Source: Zobellella taiwanensis (lineage in GTDB: Bacteria > Pseudomonadota > Gammaproteobacteria > Enterobacterales > Aeromonadaceae). From it: DNA of 64,000 nt. A model generated the notes under the pieces. It had not been told where the DNA came from. It was given only the letters and a program-made list of their open reading frames with translations, and did no database searches. The stretch covers positions 89,302-153,301 of the forward strand of contig NZ_PXYH01000008.1 in assembly GCF_003012795.1 (NCBI RefSeq), written 5' to 3'. Positions within the stretch are counted from its first letter, which is position 1; each line of letters opens with the position of its first letter. A program made the translations under genes and the position numbers. Positions 1 through 8,744 of this stretch are shown in pieces.

Positions 1-1
1 A

Positions 2-961
2 CTTGCCGAACAGATTCCGTTAATCACAGAAAGAAACGCCAAGGTCAGGGCGAAATTTGAGGAGCAATTCCCTCACCTACTCGGCTACTTCGAGACAGAT
101 ACCGTCGGCTTGATTGATCGTGACGATGCTTTAACCATCGCACAACAGCGTTTCTTCCGTGTTCAGAAAGATATTCTTCAGTGCGAACATCTGAGCGAGT
201 CAGCTTACGAGAAATCGCTTGAACTCTCGTCCCGAACCCTCACCGAATACATCTTGTACCGGGAAAAAATTATCGGCCGCATGAAAGAAATGACAGCCGA
301 CAACGCCGAATCCGAGATCCACAACCTCATTGTCCCGAGGTTCAAAGAGTTCTCGCAGGATGCGATGCCGTCTGAGATTTACCAGAACAATGCTTGGCTG
401 CTGGACGACAAGTTCATGGTGTTCCGAACCATTCTCAGTGAAAAGAGCATGGATACCGTCATCAATGCCATACGACTTGATGAAGAAAAGATCGGTGACA
501 CGGGACGACCTGATATCGCCATGATTTTCTCTGCGGACCCAAATGATGATGTGCCAGTAGATGTGGTAGTGGTAGAGATAAAGAAAAAGACTGACGAGGA
601 AAAGGACAATTTCTACGCAGTCAACCAGCTACTTGATCGCGCAGGAAAGCTTGTGGCGCACTGCCAGAACATCCAAAGAGTTTGGTACTACGCGATCGTA
701 GATATCAATGACACAGCAGCTTTTCGACTCCGGCAAATGAAGTGGACGCCGCTCTTCTCCAAAGGCAGGGTGTTTTATCAGGAATTTGAAACACCGCATC
801 CAGACGGCCGCATTATTCCTACGCCCTCGTTTGTGGTTTCTTTCGATGCGATCGTAGCTGACGCGGAATGCCGTAACCACACGTTCCTGGAGATCCTGCG
901 AGCCGGAATGAAGCAATATGCAGAAGATCAAAGCAGGTCCAGATCTTCGGCCGATGACTGA
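2..961 (+). CDS. C-terminal part of a large protein with a PD-(D/E)XK nuclease-like domain (5' end outside window)
   Basis: The frame is open from base 2, so the gene starts upstream of the window; the TTG near 110 is only an internal codon. About 319 residues are visible. The segment ending NNAWLLDDKF, followed about 40 residues later by GRPDIAMIF and then VVVVEIKKK, has the spacing of a PD-(D/E)XK nuclease core (D, then E-x-K). Proteins with this tail are often fused to an N-terminal GHKL/Hsp90-like ATPase, but that part cannot be seen here, so the fusion is inference. It lies 74 bp upstream of the AlbA_2/GHKL gene on the same strand and reads as an accessory gene of the BREX-like locus. 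No specific name is assigned. Confidence 0.7.
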   Translation, partial: LAEQIPLITERNAKVRAKFEEQFPHLLGYFETDTVGLIDRDDALTIAQQRFFRVQKDILQCEHLSESAYEKSLELSSRTLTEYILYREKIIGRMKEMTADNAESEIHNLIVPRFKEFSQDAMPSEIYQNNAWLLDDKFMVFRTILSEKSMDTVINAIRLDEEKIGDTGRPDIAMIFSADPNDDVPVDVVVVEIKKKTDEEKDNFYAVNQLLDRAGKLVAHCQNIQRVWYYAIVDINDTAAFRLRQMKWTPLFSKGRVFYQEFETPHPDGRIIPTPSFVVSFDAIVADAECRNHTFLEILRAGMKQYAEDQSRSRSSADD

Positions 962-1035
962 TCAGGAAGACGAATTAGCATGAATGACCGATTTCATGAC
1001 AGACACTCCAAAGCAAAAAGACTAGTGGAGTCACA

Positions 1036-2910
1036 ATGACCAGGGAAGAACTGCTGGAGCGTCTGCAGTCCATCGAATGGGACGATATCGAGTTCAAGGA
1101 GGCAGGCTGGGCCGTGCCCAGGGATGCCTTGTCATCTGTCAGTGCATTTGCCAATACCGCTGGCGGTTACCTGGTGTTTGGCGTCAAGGAAGCCAACCGG
1201 ACTTTCACTGTCACCGGTGTGATCGACGCAGACAAGGTACAGAACGACTTCCTGGGCCAGGTCAGGGACCGTAACAAGGTCAGTATCTTTTTGCCGATCA
1301 ACGGCACGCTCCATACCCTGGAAGAAGGCACCGTCATCGTTTTCCACATTCCGGAGGCCGGTCGCAACGAGAAGCCGGTTTATATCGACGGCAATCCAAA
1401 AAAAGCCTATATCCGCCGTGGCGGCCGCGACGATACCTGCACGCCTGATGAGCTGATGCGGTTTATGCGCGACGCCGCTGCGGATCGCTTCGATGCCGAA
1501 CCGCTCGACCTGGACATCACTCGATGCTTCGATCAGGCCACCGTTCGTTGGTATCGGGAACGCTTTACCGCAAGCAACCCCGGCAAGGACGGCGCGGATG
1601 ACGACACCGCCTTTCTGCGCAGGTGGGGGTTTCTGGTAGAACGCAGTGGGAGCCTGAGGCCGACCCGAGCAGCCATTCTGGTGCTGGGTGCCGATGAATA
1701 TGTGCGGCAAGTGCTACCGCGCATGAGTGTCGATCTGCAGCTCTATCGCTACACCTCCGAAGAGTACTCTCCCAGCATTCGCTGGGCCGACCGCCTCATG
1801 GTCGAAGAGAACCTGATCAAGTCCTGGCAGGCCGTGGTCGACTTCTACTTCCGGCACAGCGAGCGGCCGTTCTCAGTCGATGCCGCCACTCTGCGGCGCG
1901 ATGACGACCCACCGGATTACATTTCCTTCCGTGAGGCTGCCATCAACCTGCTGATCCACCAGGACTTTGGTGATACCACACGGGTGCCGGTTATCCGCTT
2001 CTTCCGTGGACAAACCGATTTTTTCAATCCCGGTGATGCCTTCGCCTCGCGTGAGCAGTTGCTCGATCCGGGTGACAAAGAGGTTCGCAACCCGAGCATC
2101 GTCAATGCTTTCCGCCGTATTGGTCTATCCGACCAGGGTGGTACGGGGGTGGGCGCCATTTTCGAGAGCTGGCGTACCCTGGGGTTTGTCCCCCCGGTCA
2201 TCGACAACAACAAGGCGGAGAAGAGCTTTCGCCTGCGGCTGTGCAAGGAAAAACTCATCTCCGAAGCCCAGATGCTGGCTCAGGCAAACCTGGGGGTCAG
2301 CCTGTCGCAACACGAAGCGGCGGTATTCGCCTACCTGACTCGCAAAGGTCAGATCGACCTGGCTGACATCAAAGGCCTGACTGGCCTTGGCAGCGCAGCA
2401 GCCCGGGAGCTTGCCCATCGACTGGCTGTACAAGTAGTTCTGGAGGAAGCCGACAACGCCCCCAAGCAGTTTGTCCTGGCCGAGCATTTGCGCGCACGGT
2501 TCGGGCAAGGAGAAGCCGAAACACCGTCGGAAAATCAGCAGGTTACTGTGACTGACCCTGATCAGGGCACGACTGAACAAGTACCTGAACAAGTCGGCCA
2601 GCCGGCTGTTGAACATGTTCAGACACTTGTTCAGTTGACCGACACCCAGTGGCAGGTCGTCAGCCACGCCGACGTGCCCCGCTCACTGGCCGAACTGATG
2701 GAGCACACCGGCTATAGCCAGCGCCCCTACTTCAAGGCCCAGCACGTCGAACCCTTACTGACCGGCGGGATTCTGCGGATGACCGTGCCGGACAAACCCC
2801 GCTCATCCAAGCAGCGCTACGTGCTGACCGAGGCGGGCATCAAACTCAGAGCCTGGCATGCCGATCAGCAGGCCACGAAACAACGGACGAATACCCATGA
2901 AAACGACTGA
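1036..2910 (+). CDS. AlbA_2 (Schlafen-type) / GHKL ATP-binding protein
   Basis: The protein has 624 residues. The N-terminal 130 residues look like an AlbA_2 (divergent AAA-4, Schlafen-like) domain: IEFKEAG near residue 17 and NTAGGYLVFGV near residue 41. Residues about 290-400 resemble the HATPase_c_4 domain (REAAINLLIHQDF, FNPGDAF, QGGTGV). A Gln/Glu/Val linker (TTEQVPEQVGQ) then leads to a C-terminal winged-helix region ending in TVPDKPRSSKQRYVLT, a tail common in this family. Such proteins are found as putative transcriptional regulators and as accessory genes in phage-defence loci. A GGAG 6 bp before the ATG supports the start. The 3' end overlaps the methyltransferase start by 14 bp, so the two are probably translationally coupled. 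Its role in the defence system is not known. Confidence 0.85.
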   Translation: MTREELLERLQSIEWDDIEFKEAGWAVPRDALSSVSAFANTAGGYLVFGVKEANRTFTVTGVIDADKVQNDFLGQVRDRNKVSIFLPINGTLHTLEEGTVIVFHIPEAGRNEKPVYIDGNPKKAYIRRGGRDDTCTPDELMRFMRDAAADRFDAEPLDLDITRCFDQATVRWYRERFTASNPGKDGADDDTAFLRRWGFLVERSGSLRPTRAAILVLGADEYVRQVLPRMSVDLQLYRYTSEEYSPSIRWADRLMVEENLIKSWQAVVDFYFRHSERPFSVDAATLRRDDDPPDYISFREAAINLLIHQDFGDTTRVPVIRFFRGQTDFFNPGDAFASREQLLDPGDKEVRNPSIVNAFRRIGLSDQGGTGVGAIFESWRTLGFVPPVIDNNKAEKSFRLRLCKEKLISEAQMLAQANLGVSLSQHEAAVFAYLTRKGQIDLADIKGLTGLGSAAARELAHRLAVQVVLEEADNAPKQFVLAEHLRARFGQGEAETPSENQQVTVTDPDQGTTEQVPEQVGQPAVEHVQTLVQLTDTQWQVVSHADVPRSLAELMEHTGYSQRPYFKAQHVEPLLTGGILRMTVPDKPRSSKQRYVLTEAGIKLRAWHADQQATKQRTNTHEND

Positions 2911-5674
2911 CTCTTTGGACTTGAGATCAGAAGCCACAGCTGGCCCGGTCGAATGCCTGGGCCAAACCTTCCCCAGCGATCAGGCTCGCCGGGAGCATTA
3001 TCTGAAGCTGCTGGCTGAAAAGCTGAAAGATCCGGAATTCCGCAAGCAGGAAGGTTTTCCGCAGGGCACCGATGAGGCGATCCTGGCGATGTCTGATCCG
3101 CCTTATTACACCGCGTGCCCGAACCCATGGTTGGAGGAGTTTGTCGAGCGCTATGGAAAGCCATATAACCCTGAGACACATTACGCAAAAGAGCCGTTTG
3201 CAGTTGACGTATCTGTCGGAAAATCTGACCCAGTATATAAAGCACACTCATATCATACGAAGGTGCCTCACCTTGCCATTATTCCGTCGATCCTCCATTA
3301 CACTGATCCTGGTGACATAATTTTTGATGGTTTTGCTGGTTCAGGCATGACCGGTGTGGCAGCACAGTGGTGCGGCTGCGCATCGGCAGATCAGAAATAC
3401 GAGCTCGAAGCTGACTGGAAACTACAAGGCAAGGGCGCCCCAAAATGGGGGGCACGCCGCGCAGTCCTTAGCGACTTATCCCCTTTAGCAACATTTATTA
3501 CCGCCAATTACAATCTTTCGTTAGATATACAAGTTTTCACCGAGACCGCTTCTAGGCTCCTTGCAGAGCTGGAGGAGGAGCTAGGTTGGATGTATGAAAC
3601 ACACCAGGAGGATAGATCGGGCACTATCGATTTTACGGTTTGGTCAGAGGTGTTGGCCTGCCCAGAGTGTGCAGGAGAGATTGTGTTTCATGACCACGCT
3701 CTTGACGAAGAGACCGCGCGCGTTAAAGACTCCATTAAGTGCCCGCACTGCAGCTCAGATCTTGGAAAGAAAGATCTTGATCTGGTTTTTGAGACGATTT
3801 CAGACAAAGGAACAGCCGAGTTCCGCAAACGACCAAAAAGAAAACCCGTACTTTTACGCGCAACGATAGGGTCAAAGAAAGTTACGAAAGCGATAGAAGC
3901 AAGCGATCTAGATCTATTGAAAAAAATAGAAGATCTTCCATTCCCGAAAAATGCACCTACCAATGACTTCCCCGACATGCAGATGATGCGAGTCGGCAGA
4001 ATGAAAACTACGAATGTTTCAAACATTCATGACCTATTTCTCCCCAGAGCACTACATGTTCTTTCAAGATATTTTGATAAGGTTAATAGCTTAAGTGACG
4101 AATCAATAAAAAGACCTTTGAAGGTAATTGCACAGCATCAGTTTGTTAACGCATCAATTATGAATCGTTACAGACCAGCCTCTTCCTTCGGAAACTCACC
4201 CTTAACCGGCGTGTATTACGTTTCGTCCTTAATCGCAGAAGCAAACGTTATTAGCTTGCTGCGCGGCAGCGTAAACAGAATAAAAAGGATGGAGAAGTCA
4301 GGCTGGGCAAAAACATCCGACTGGGGTAAAAATGTTGCAATCTCAACAGCGAGCGCGACAAAAATATCGCTACCAAAAAATTCTATCGACTACATTTTCA
4401 CAGACCCACCCTTTGGAGAAAACATTTACTACTCAGATTTAAACTTTTTGGGAGAATCATGGCATGGCGTGGTGAGCGACTCAAACCCTGAGGCTATCAT
4501 CGACCGGGTAAAAGGAAAAAAGGTACTAGAATACCAACACTTAATGCAGAAGTGTTTTTCTGAGTACTATCGTGTCTTGAAACCAGGCCGGTGGATGACG
4601 GTGGTTTTTTCTAATAGTCGAGCAGCTGTTTGGAACGCAATCCAAGTGGCTTTGCAGCAGGTCGGATTTGTTGTAGCAGAAGTCACGACACTTGATAAAG
4701 TCCATCTGACATTTCAACAGGCAATGTCGCCAAATGCAGTTAAGCAAGACTTGGTGATATCAGTTTATAAGCCCAACGGAGGTCTAGAGGATCGCCTCGC
4801 CAAAAATGGTCCGACTGTAGACTCGGCTTGGGATTTTGTGCGAACCCATCTTAACAACTTGTCGGTAGTCAAAGCTCGCAACGGAGAGCTGGAGTTCATT
4901 GTAGAGCGAGACCCACGCCGAATTTTCGACCGAATGGTGGCTTGGTTCGTAAGACACGATGCGCCGGTACCTATTTCTAACGATGAGTTTCTTTCTGGAC
5001 TGCGCATGCGTTTCCCTGAACGTGACGGCATGGTCTTTTTGCCAGAACAAATAGCCGAGTACGACAAGAAACGCGCCCAAGTGACCCAGGCACCACAGAT
5101 GGAACTGTTTGTTTCTGATGAGCGCAGCGCCATCGACTGGCTGACCAATTTCCTCAAGCGACGCACGTCAACCTATCAGGAGATCCATCCTGAGTTCACT
5201 GCTCAGTTAGGGGCGGGGTGGAAAAAACACGAGCTAAGACCAGAACTATTGGCATTACTTGAAAGTAATTTTCTAAAATATGACGGCACAGAAGAAGTGC
5301 CCAGCCAGATCCATAGCTACCTGTCCACCAACCACAAGGATTTGCGTGGCCTGGAGAAGAGCGATCCGCGTCTGATCGCCAAAGCCAAAGACCGTTGGTT
5401 TGTGCCTGATCCGAACAAAGCACAGGATCTGGAGAAAAAGCGCGAAAGAGCACTGCTCAAGGAGTTCCAGGTGTATCAGGCCTTCACTGGCCGTCGCATC
5501 AAGGAATTCCGCCTGGAAGTACTGCGCGCCGGCTTCAAGGAGGCCTGGGGCAAGAAGGACTACCAGACCATCATTGCCGTGGCCAAGAAGATCCCCGACG
5601 AGGCGCTGCAGGAAGATGAAAAGCTGCTGCTCTGGTATGACCAGGCACTGACTCGCACCGAGGACGGCTTGTGA
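2897..5674 (+). CDS. pglX: BREX type 3-like adenine-specific DNA methyltransferase (PglX-type)
   Basis: The 925-residue protein carries the AdoMet-binding motif FDGFAGSGMTG near residue 143 and a catalytic-type motif TDPPFGENIYYSD near residue 502. A second DPPYY motif lies near residue 67. A zinc ribbon (CPEC near 254, CPHC near 282) lies between. This layout is that of the large adenine methylases found next to BrxHII and PglZ in type 3 BREX, which methylate host DNA as a self mark. The ATG at 2897 is preferred to the upstream ATG at 2858 because the latter lies deep inside the previous gene. Base composition is mosaic: the ends are GC-rich like the neighbours, whereas about 3170-5080 is clearly richer in AT, which suggests that the central (recognition) part was exchanged. 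The stop overlaps the GTG of the next small ORF. Confidence 0.85.
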   Translation: MKTTDSLDLRSEATAGPVECLGQTFPSDQARREHYLKLLAEKLKDPEFRKQEGFPQGTDEAILAMSDPPYYTACPNPWLEEFVERYGKPYNPETHYAKEPFAVDVSVGKSDPVYKAHSYHTKVPHLAIIPSILHYTDPGDIIFDGFAGSGMTGVAAQWCGCASADQKYELEADWKLQGKGAPKWGARRAVLSDLSPLATFITANYNLSLDIQVFTETASRLLAELEEELGWMYETHQEDRSGTIDFTVWSEVLACPECAGEIVFHDHALDEETARVKDSIKCPHCSSDLGKKDLDLVFETISDKGTAEFRKRPKRKPVLLRATIGSKKVTKAIEASDLDLLKKIEDLPFPKNAPTNDFPDMQMMRVGRMKTTNVSNIHDLFLPRALHVLSRYFDKVNSLSDESIKRPLKVIAQHQFVNASIMNRYRPASSFGNSPLTGVYYVSSLIAEANVISLLRGSVNRIKRMEKSGWAKTSDWGKNVAISTASATKISLPKNSIDYIFTDPPFGENIYYSDLNFLGESWHGVVSDSNPEAIIDRVKGKKVLEYQHLMQKCFSEYYRVLKPGRWMTVVFSNSRAAVWNAIQVALQQVGFVVAEVTTLDKVHLTFQQAMSPNAVKQDLVISVYKPNGGLEDRLAKNGPTVDSAWDFVRTHLNNLSVVKARNGELEFIVERDPRRIFDRMVAWFVRHDAPVPISNDEFLSGLRMRFPERDGMVFLPEQIAEYDKKRAQVTQAPQMELFVSDERSAIDWLTNFLKRRTSTYQEIHPEFTAQLGAGWKKHELRPELLALLESNFLKYDGTEEVPSQIHSYLSTNHKDLRGLEKSDPRLIAKAKDRWFVPDPNKAQDLEKKRERALLKEFQVYQAFTGRRIKEFRLEVLRAGFKEAWGKKDYQTIIAVAKKIPDEALQEDEKLLLWYDQALTRTEDGL

Positions 5675-5910
5675 TTCTAGCGGTGTGCCGTAATCCACTG
5701 ATCAGCACCACCCGGCATGTCTGGGCGGTGCTCGGTCGCCCCTGGGATCAAGTTGGGACCAAGTTGGGACCAAGTCGAAGTGAGTTCACCGGGGTAGTCG
5801 CCGGGGAAGTTACCGGGGAAGTTCGCCGCGCCTTTGAAGCGACGGCGGACGCGGTCAAGCACAATGAGACTAACCCCCTGCCGAGTCTGCGGATTGGGGG
5901 CAGCCAATGA
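5671..5910 (+). CDS. Small ORF of 79 codons bridging methyltransferase and helicase genes
   Basis: The GTG start overlaps the methyltransferase stop (GTGA) and the stop overlaps the helicase ATG (ATGA), both by 4 bp. GAGGA lies 6 bp before the GTG. The predicted peptide has no recognised domain. Its middle (DQVGTKLGPS, then EFTGVVAGEVTGEVR) looks like the Val/Glu linker that precedes winged-helix tails in AlbA_2/GHKL proteins such as the one encoded at 1036-2910. Its DNA contains two tandem pairs (AAGTTGGGACC twice, CCGGGGAAGTT twice). It may be a real small subunit or a coupling leader, or a remnant of a winged-helix protein. The double overlap is the main argument for translation. Confidence 0.5.
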   Translation: MILAVCRNPLISTTRHVWAVLGRPWDQVGTKLGPSRSEFTGVVAGEVTGEVRRAFEATADAVKHNETNPLPSLRIGGSQ

Positions 5911-8744
5911 CACAACCGCTGCACGATTACAGTATTGGCGATTGGTGCTGGTTCATCCGGCAGGCGACCCCGTGCCGCGTTGTTGAACGCCAAGACGTGT
6001 GGGGCGAGGTGGCCTATCGCGTATGGCTGCCGGCCAAGAACACAGTGGTACGTGCCCGCGCCCAGGATCTCGGTGATCTGGCAGCGGTGCGCCCGGCGGT
6101 TGAGCAGATCCTGCATACGGCGGCATCCGCAAAGCTGCTGGATGCCCTGGAAGACAACCTGCTGCTGGCCCCCATCCAATCCAGTGTGGTGCCACTGCCC
6201 CACCAGCTGTACGCGCTGAACCGGGCCATGAGCCGCGACCGCATTCGCTACCTGCTGGCGGACGAGGTGGGCCTGGGCAAGACCATCGAGGCCGGCCTGA
6301 TCCTGCGCGAGCTGAAACTGCGCGGCATGGTGCGACGGGTGCTGGTGGTGGCCCCCAAAGGCCTGATCCGGCAATGGCAGGCGGAGATGCGTTTGCATTT
6401 CGGCGAGCACCTGCGCTTTATCGAAGCCACCGAGCTGGCAGCCTTTCGCGCCTGGCGCGCTGAGGGCACCCAGAACGACGACAACCTCTGGACAATGCAC
6501 GACCAGGTGATCGTGTCGCTGGACTCGGTCAAGCCCATTGATGGCCGCCGTGGCTGGAGCCAGGAACAACTCAACAGCTACAACCGCGAGCGTTTCGAAG
6601 ATCTGGTTTCCGCCGGCTGGGATCTGGTGATTATTGATGAGTCCCACCGCATGGGTGGCAGTACCGACCAGGTCGCCCGCTACAAGCTGGGCGCTGCGTT
6701 GGCAGAAGCTGCCCCCTACCTGTTGCTGCTGTCCGCTACGCCACACCAGGGCAAGACCGATCAGTTTTTGCGCCTGATGCAGTTGCTAGACCGCGAGGCC
6801 TTTGTTGATGAGGGCAGCATCCACCGTGACCGGGTGCAGCCCTTTGTCATCCGCACCGAAAAGCGGTCCGCCATCAACGCCGATGGCCAGCCCCTGTTCA
6901 AGCCACGCTCTACGCGGCTGCAGGCGGTTGCCTGGCAGGCACGGCACACCGCGCAGAAGCAGCTGTATGACGCAGTCACCGACTATGTGCGCCACGGCTA
7001 CAACCAAGCCATGGCCGCCAAGCAGCGCCACATCGGGTTTCTGATGATCCTGATGCAACGGCTTGTGACCTCCAGCACCGCAGCCATCCGTGCCACGCTG
7101 GAAAGACGCCAGGCCTTGCTGGATGCGCCGCAGCCACAGGCCAACCTGTTCGATAACGTGGACCTGGACGAATGGGCTGAACTCGACGGGCAGTCACAAC
7201 TCGACGTGGCGCTGCAGGCCAGCAACTGGGAGCAGGAAAAGGCCGAAGTCGAGATGCTGCTTGATCTGGCCCGGGAAACCGAACGGCAAGGCACCGATGC
7301 CAAGGCCGAAGCGCTGCTGGAACTGATCTACAAGCTGCAACAGGAAGAGAACGACCCAGAACTGAAAGTGCTGGTGTTCACCGAGTTCGTGCCCACCCAG
7401 GCCATGCTGGCCGAGTTTCTGGAAAGCCGTGGGTTTTCCTTTGTCTTGCTTAACGGCGGCATGGATCTGGAGGCGCGCACCCGCGCCCAGCAGGCATTTT
7501 CCCGTGATGTTCGAGTGCTGATCTCCACCGACGCTGGTGGTGAGGGCCTCAACCTGCAGTTCTGCCATGTGATCGTCAACTTCGATATGCCCTGGAACCC
7601 GATGCGCCTGGAGCAGCGAATCGGCCGCGTTGACCGCATTGGCCAGCCCCATGTGGTGCGTGCCATCAACTTTGTACTGGAAGACACGGTAGAGCACCGG
7701 GTTCGCGAGGTGCTGGAGCAGAAGCTGGAGATCATTGCCCAGGAGTTCGGTGTTGATAAAGCCGCCGACGTGATGGACTCCGTGGAAGTCGAGCCGCTGT
7801 TTGATGAGCTGTTTGTGAATGGCCTGCAAGACCCAGAATCCATCGACAAGGAGTGCGACGCGGTCATCAACCAGGTACGCGAGAAAGTGGCCGCGAGCCG
7901 CGCTGATACGGATTTGCTGACCGATGATCACCCGCTGGAAGCGGTTGAGTCCCAGAAGTGGCGGGACCACCCGGCGCAGTACTGGCTGGAGCGTGCGGTA
8001 ACAACCGGCTTGCCCACCCGTGGCGGCGCAGCGGAGCAGTCAGGCCATACCTGGCGTTTAGTGTGGGCCGATGGCAGTGAATCTTTCCCGGTCTGCTTCG
8101 ATGCGCGAACCACTGAGCAGAACCCGGAGATGGAGTGGATCACGCTGGAAGACCCCCGAGCCCGTGCGCTGATCGGCGACCTGCCGCGCTGCGTGGCCGG
8201 CCAGCCGCTGCCTGTCGTACAGGTAACCGGTCTGCCTGACACCGTGCAGGGTACCTGGTCGCTGTGGAGCGTTAGCCTGGCGGCTTCCAACAGCTCGGCC
8301 AACTTCACCCGGCGTCGTTTCCTGCCGGTCTTTGTTACCGATGATGGCCGCAGCTTTGTTCCCACCGCCAAGCGGATCTGGGATCTGTTGCTGACCGAAG
8401 AGGTGCGCCTGACGGCAGACCCGGACAGTGAGCACGCAGCCGCACTCTTTGAGCAATCGCTGACGGCAGCCAAAGGTCAGGGTGAGCGGCTATTCTCCGA
8501 GCTGCTGGAAGAGCACCGAACCTGGCTTGCCGAGGAACGTGAGCGCGCCCGCTATGCCTTCGAGTCGCGCTTTCAGGCCATTGGCCGAATCGGCCTGCCT
8601 GCCGTCCGCGAACACCGGCGTAAGCGTCTTGAAACCGAACATCAGGCCCGTATGGCAGATCTGGCGGAAGCAGAAGCCTGCACGCCAGAACTGAATGCCG
8701 TGCTGATACTGCGCATTGGCTCGGCGGGAGGGGCCGCCGCATGA
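5907..8744 (+). CDS. brxHII: BREX type 3-like SNF2-family helicase (BrxHII-like)
   Basis: The protein has 945 residues and a complete SNF2/HepA-type motor. Walker A is DEVGLGKTIEAG near residue 125 and the DEAH-box variant is DESH near 246. LLLLSATPHQGKT follows in motif III position, and the second RecA lobe has STDAGGEGLNLQ and RIGRVDRIGQ near 541 and 573. The C-terminal 300 residues have no recognised domain. A SNF2 helicase placed between a PglX-type methylase and PglZ is the hallmark of type 3 BREX (BrxHII); DISARM DrmD is a related alternative, but the adjacent pglZ favours BREX. The gene is translationally coupled at both ends (ATGA overlaps). Confidence 0.85.
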   Translation: MTQPLHDYSIGDWCWFIRQATPCRVVERQDVWGEVAYRVWLPAKNTVVRARAQDLGDLAAVRPAVEQILHTAASAKLLDALEDNLLLAPIQSSVVPLPHQLYALNRAMSRDRIRYLLADEVGLGKTIEAGLILRELKLRGMVRRVLVVAPKGLIRQWQAEMRLHFGEHLRFIEATELAAFRAWRAEGTQNDDNLWTMHDQVIVSLDSVKPIDGRRGWSQEQLNSYNRERFEDLVSAGWDLVIIDESHRMGGSTDQVARYKLGAALAEAAPYLLLLSATPHQGKTDQFLRLMQLLDREAFVDEGSIHRDRVQPFVIRTEKRSAINADGQPLFKPRSTRLQAVAWQARHTAQKQLYDAVTDYVRHGYNQAMAAKQRHIGFLMILMQRLVTSSTAAIRATLERRQALLDAPQPQANLFDNVDLDEWAELDGQSQLDVALQASNWEQEKAEVEMLLDLARETERQGTDAKAEALLELIYKLQQEENDPELKVLVFTEFVPTQAMLAEFLESRGFSFVLLNGGMDLEARTRAQQAFSRDVRVLISTDAGGEGLNLQFCHVIVNFDMPWNPMRLEQRIGRVDRIGQPHVVRAINFVLEDTVEHRVREVLEQKLEIIAQEFGVDKAADVMDSVEVEPLFDELFVNGLQDPESIDKECDAVINQVREKVAASRADTDLLTDDHPLEAVESQKWRDHPAQYWLERAVTTGLPTRGGAAEQSGHTWRLVWADGSESFPVCFDARTTEQNPEMEWITLEDPRARALIGDLPRCVAGQPLPVVQVTGLPDTVQGTWSLWSVSLAASNSSANFTRRRFLPVFVTDDGRSFVPTAKRIWDLLLTEEVRLTADPDSEHAAALFEQSLTAAKGQGERLFSELLEEHRTWLAEERERARYAFESRFQAIGRIGLPAVREHRRKRLETEHQARMADLAEAEACTPELNAVLILRIGSAGGAAA

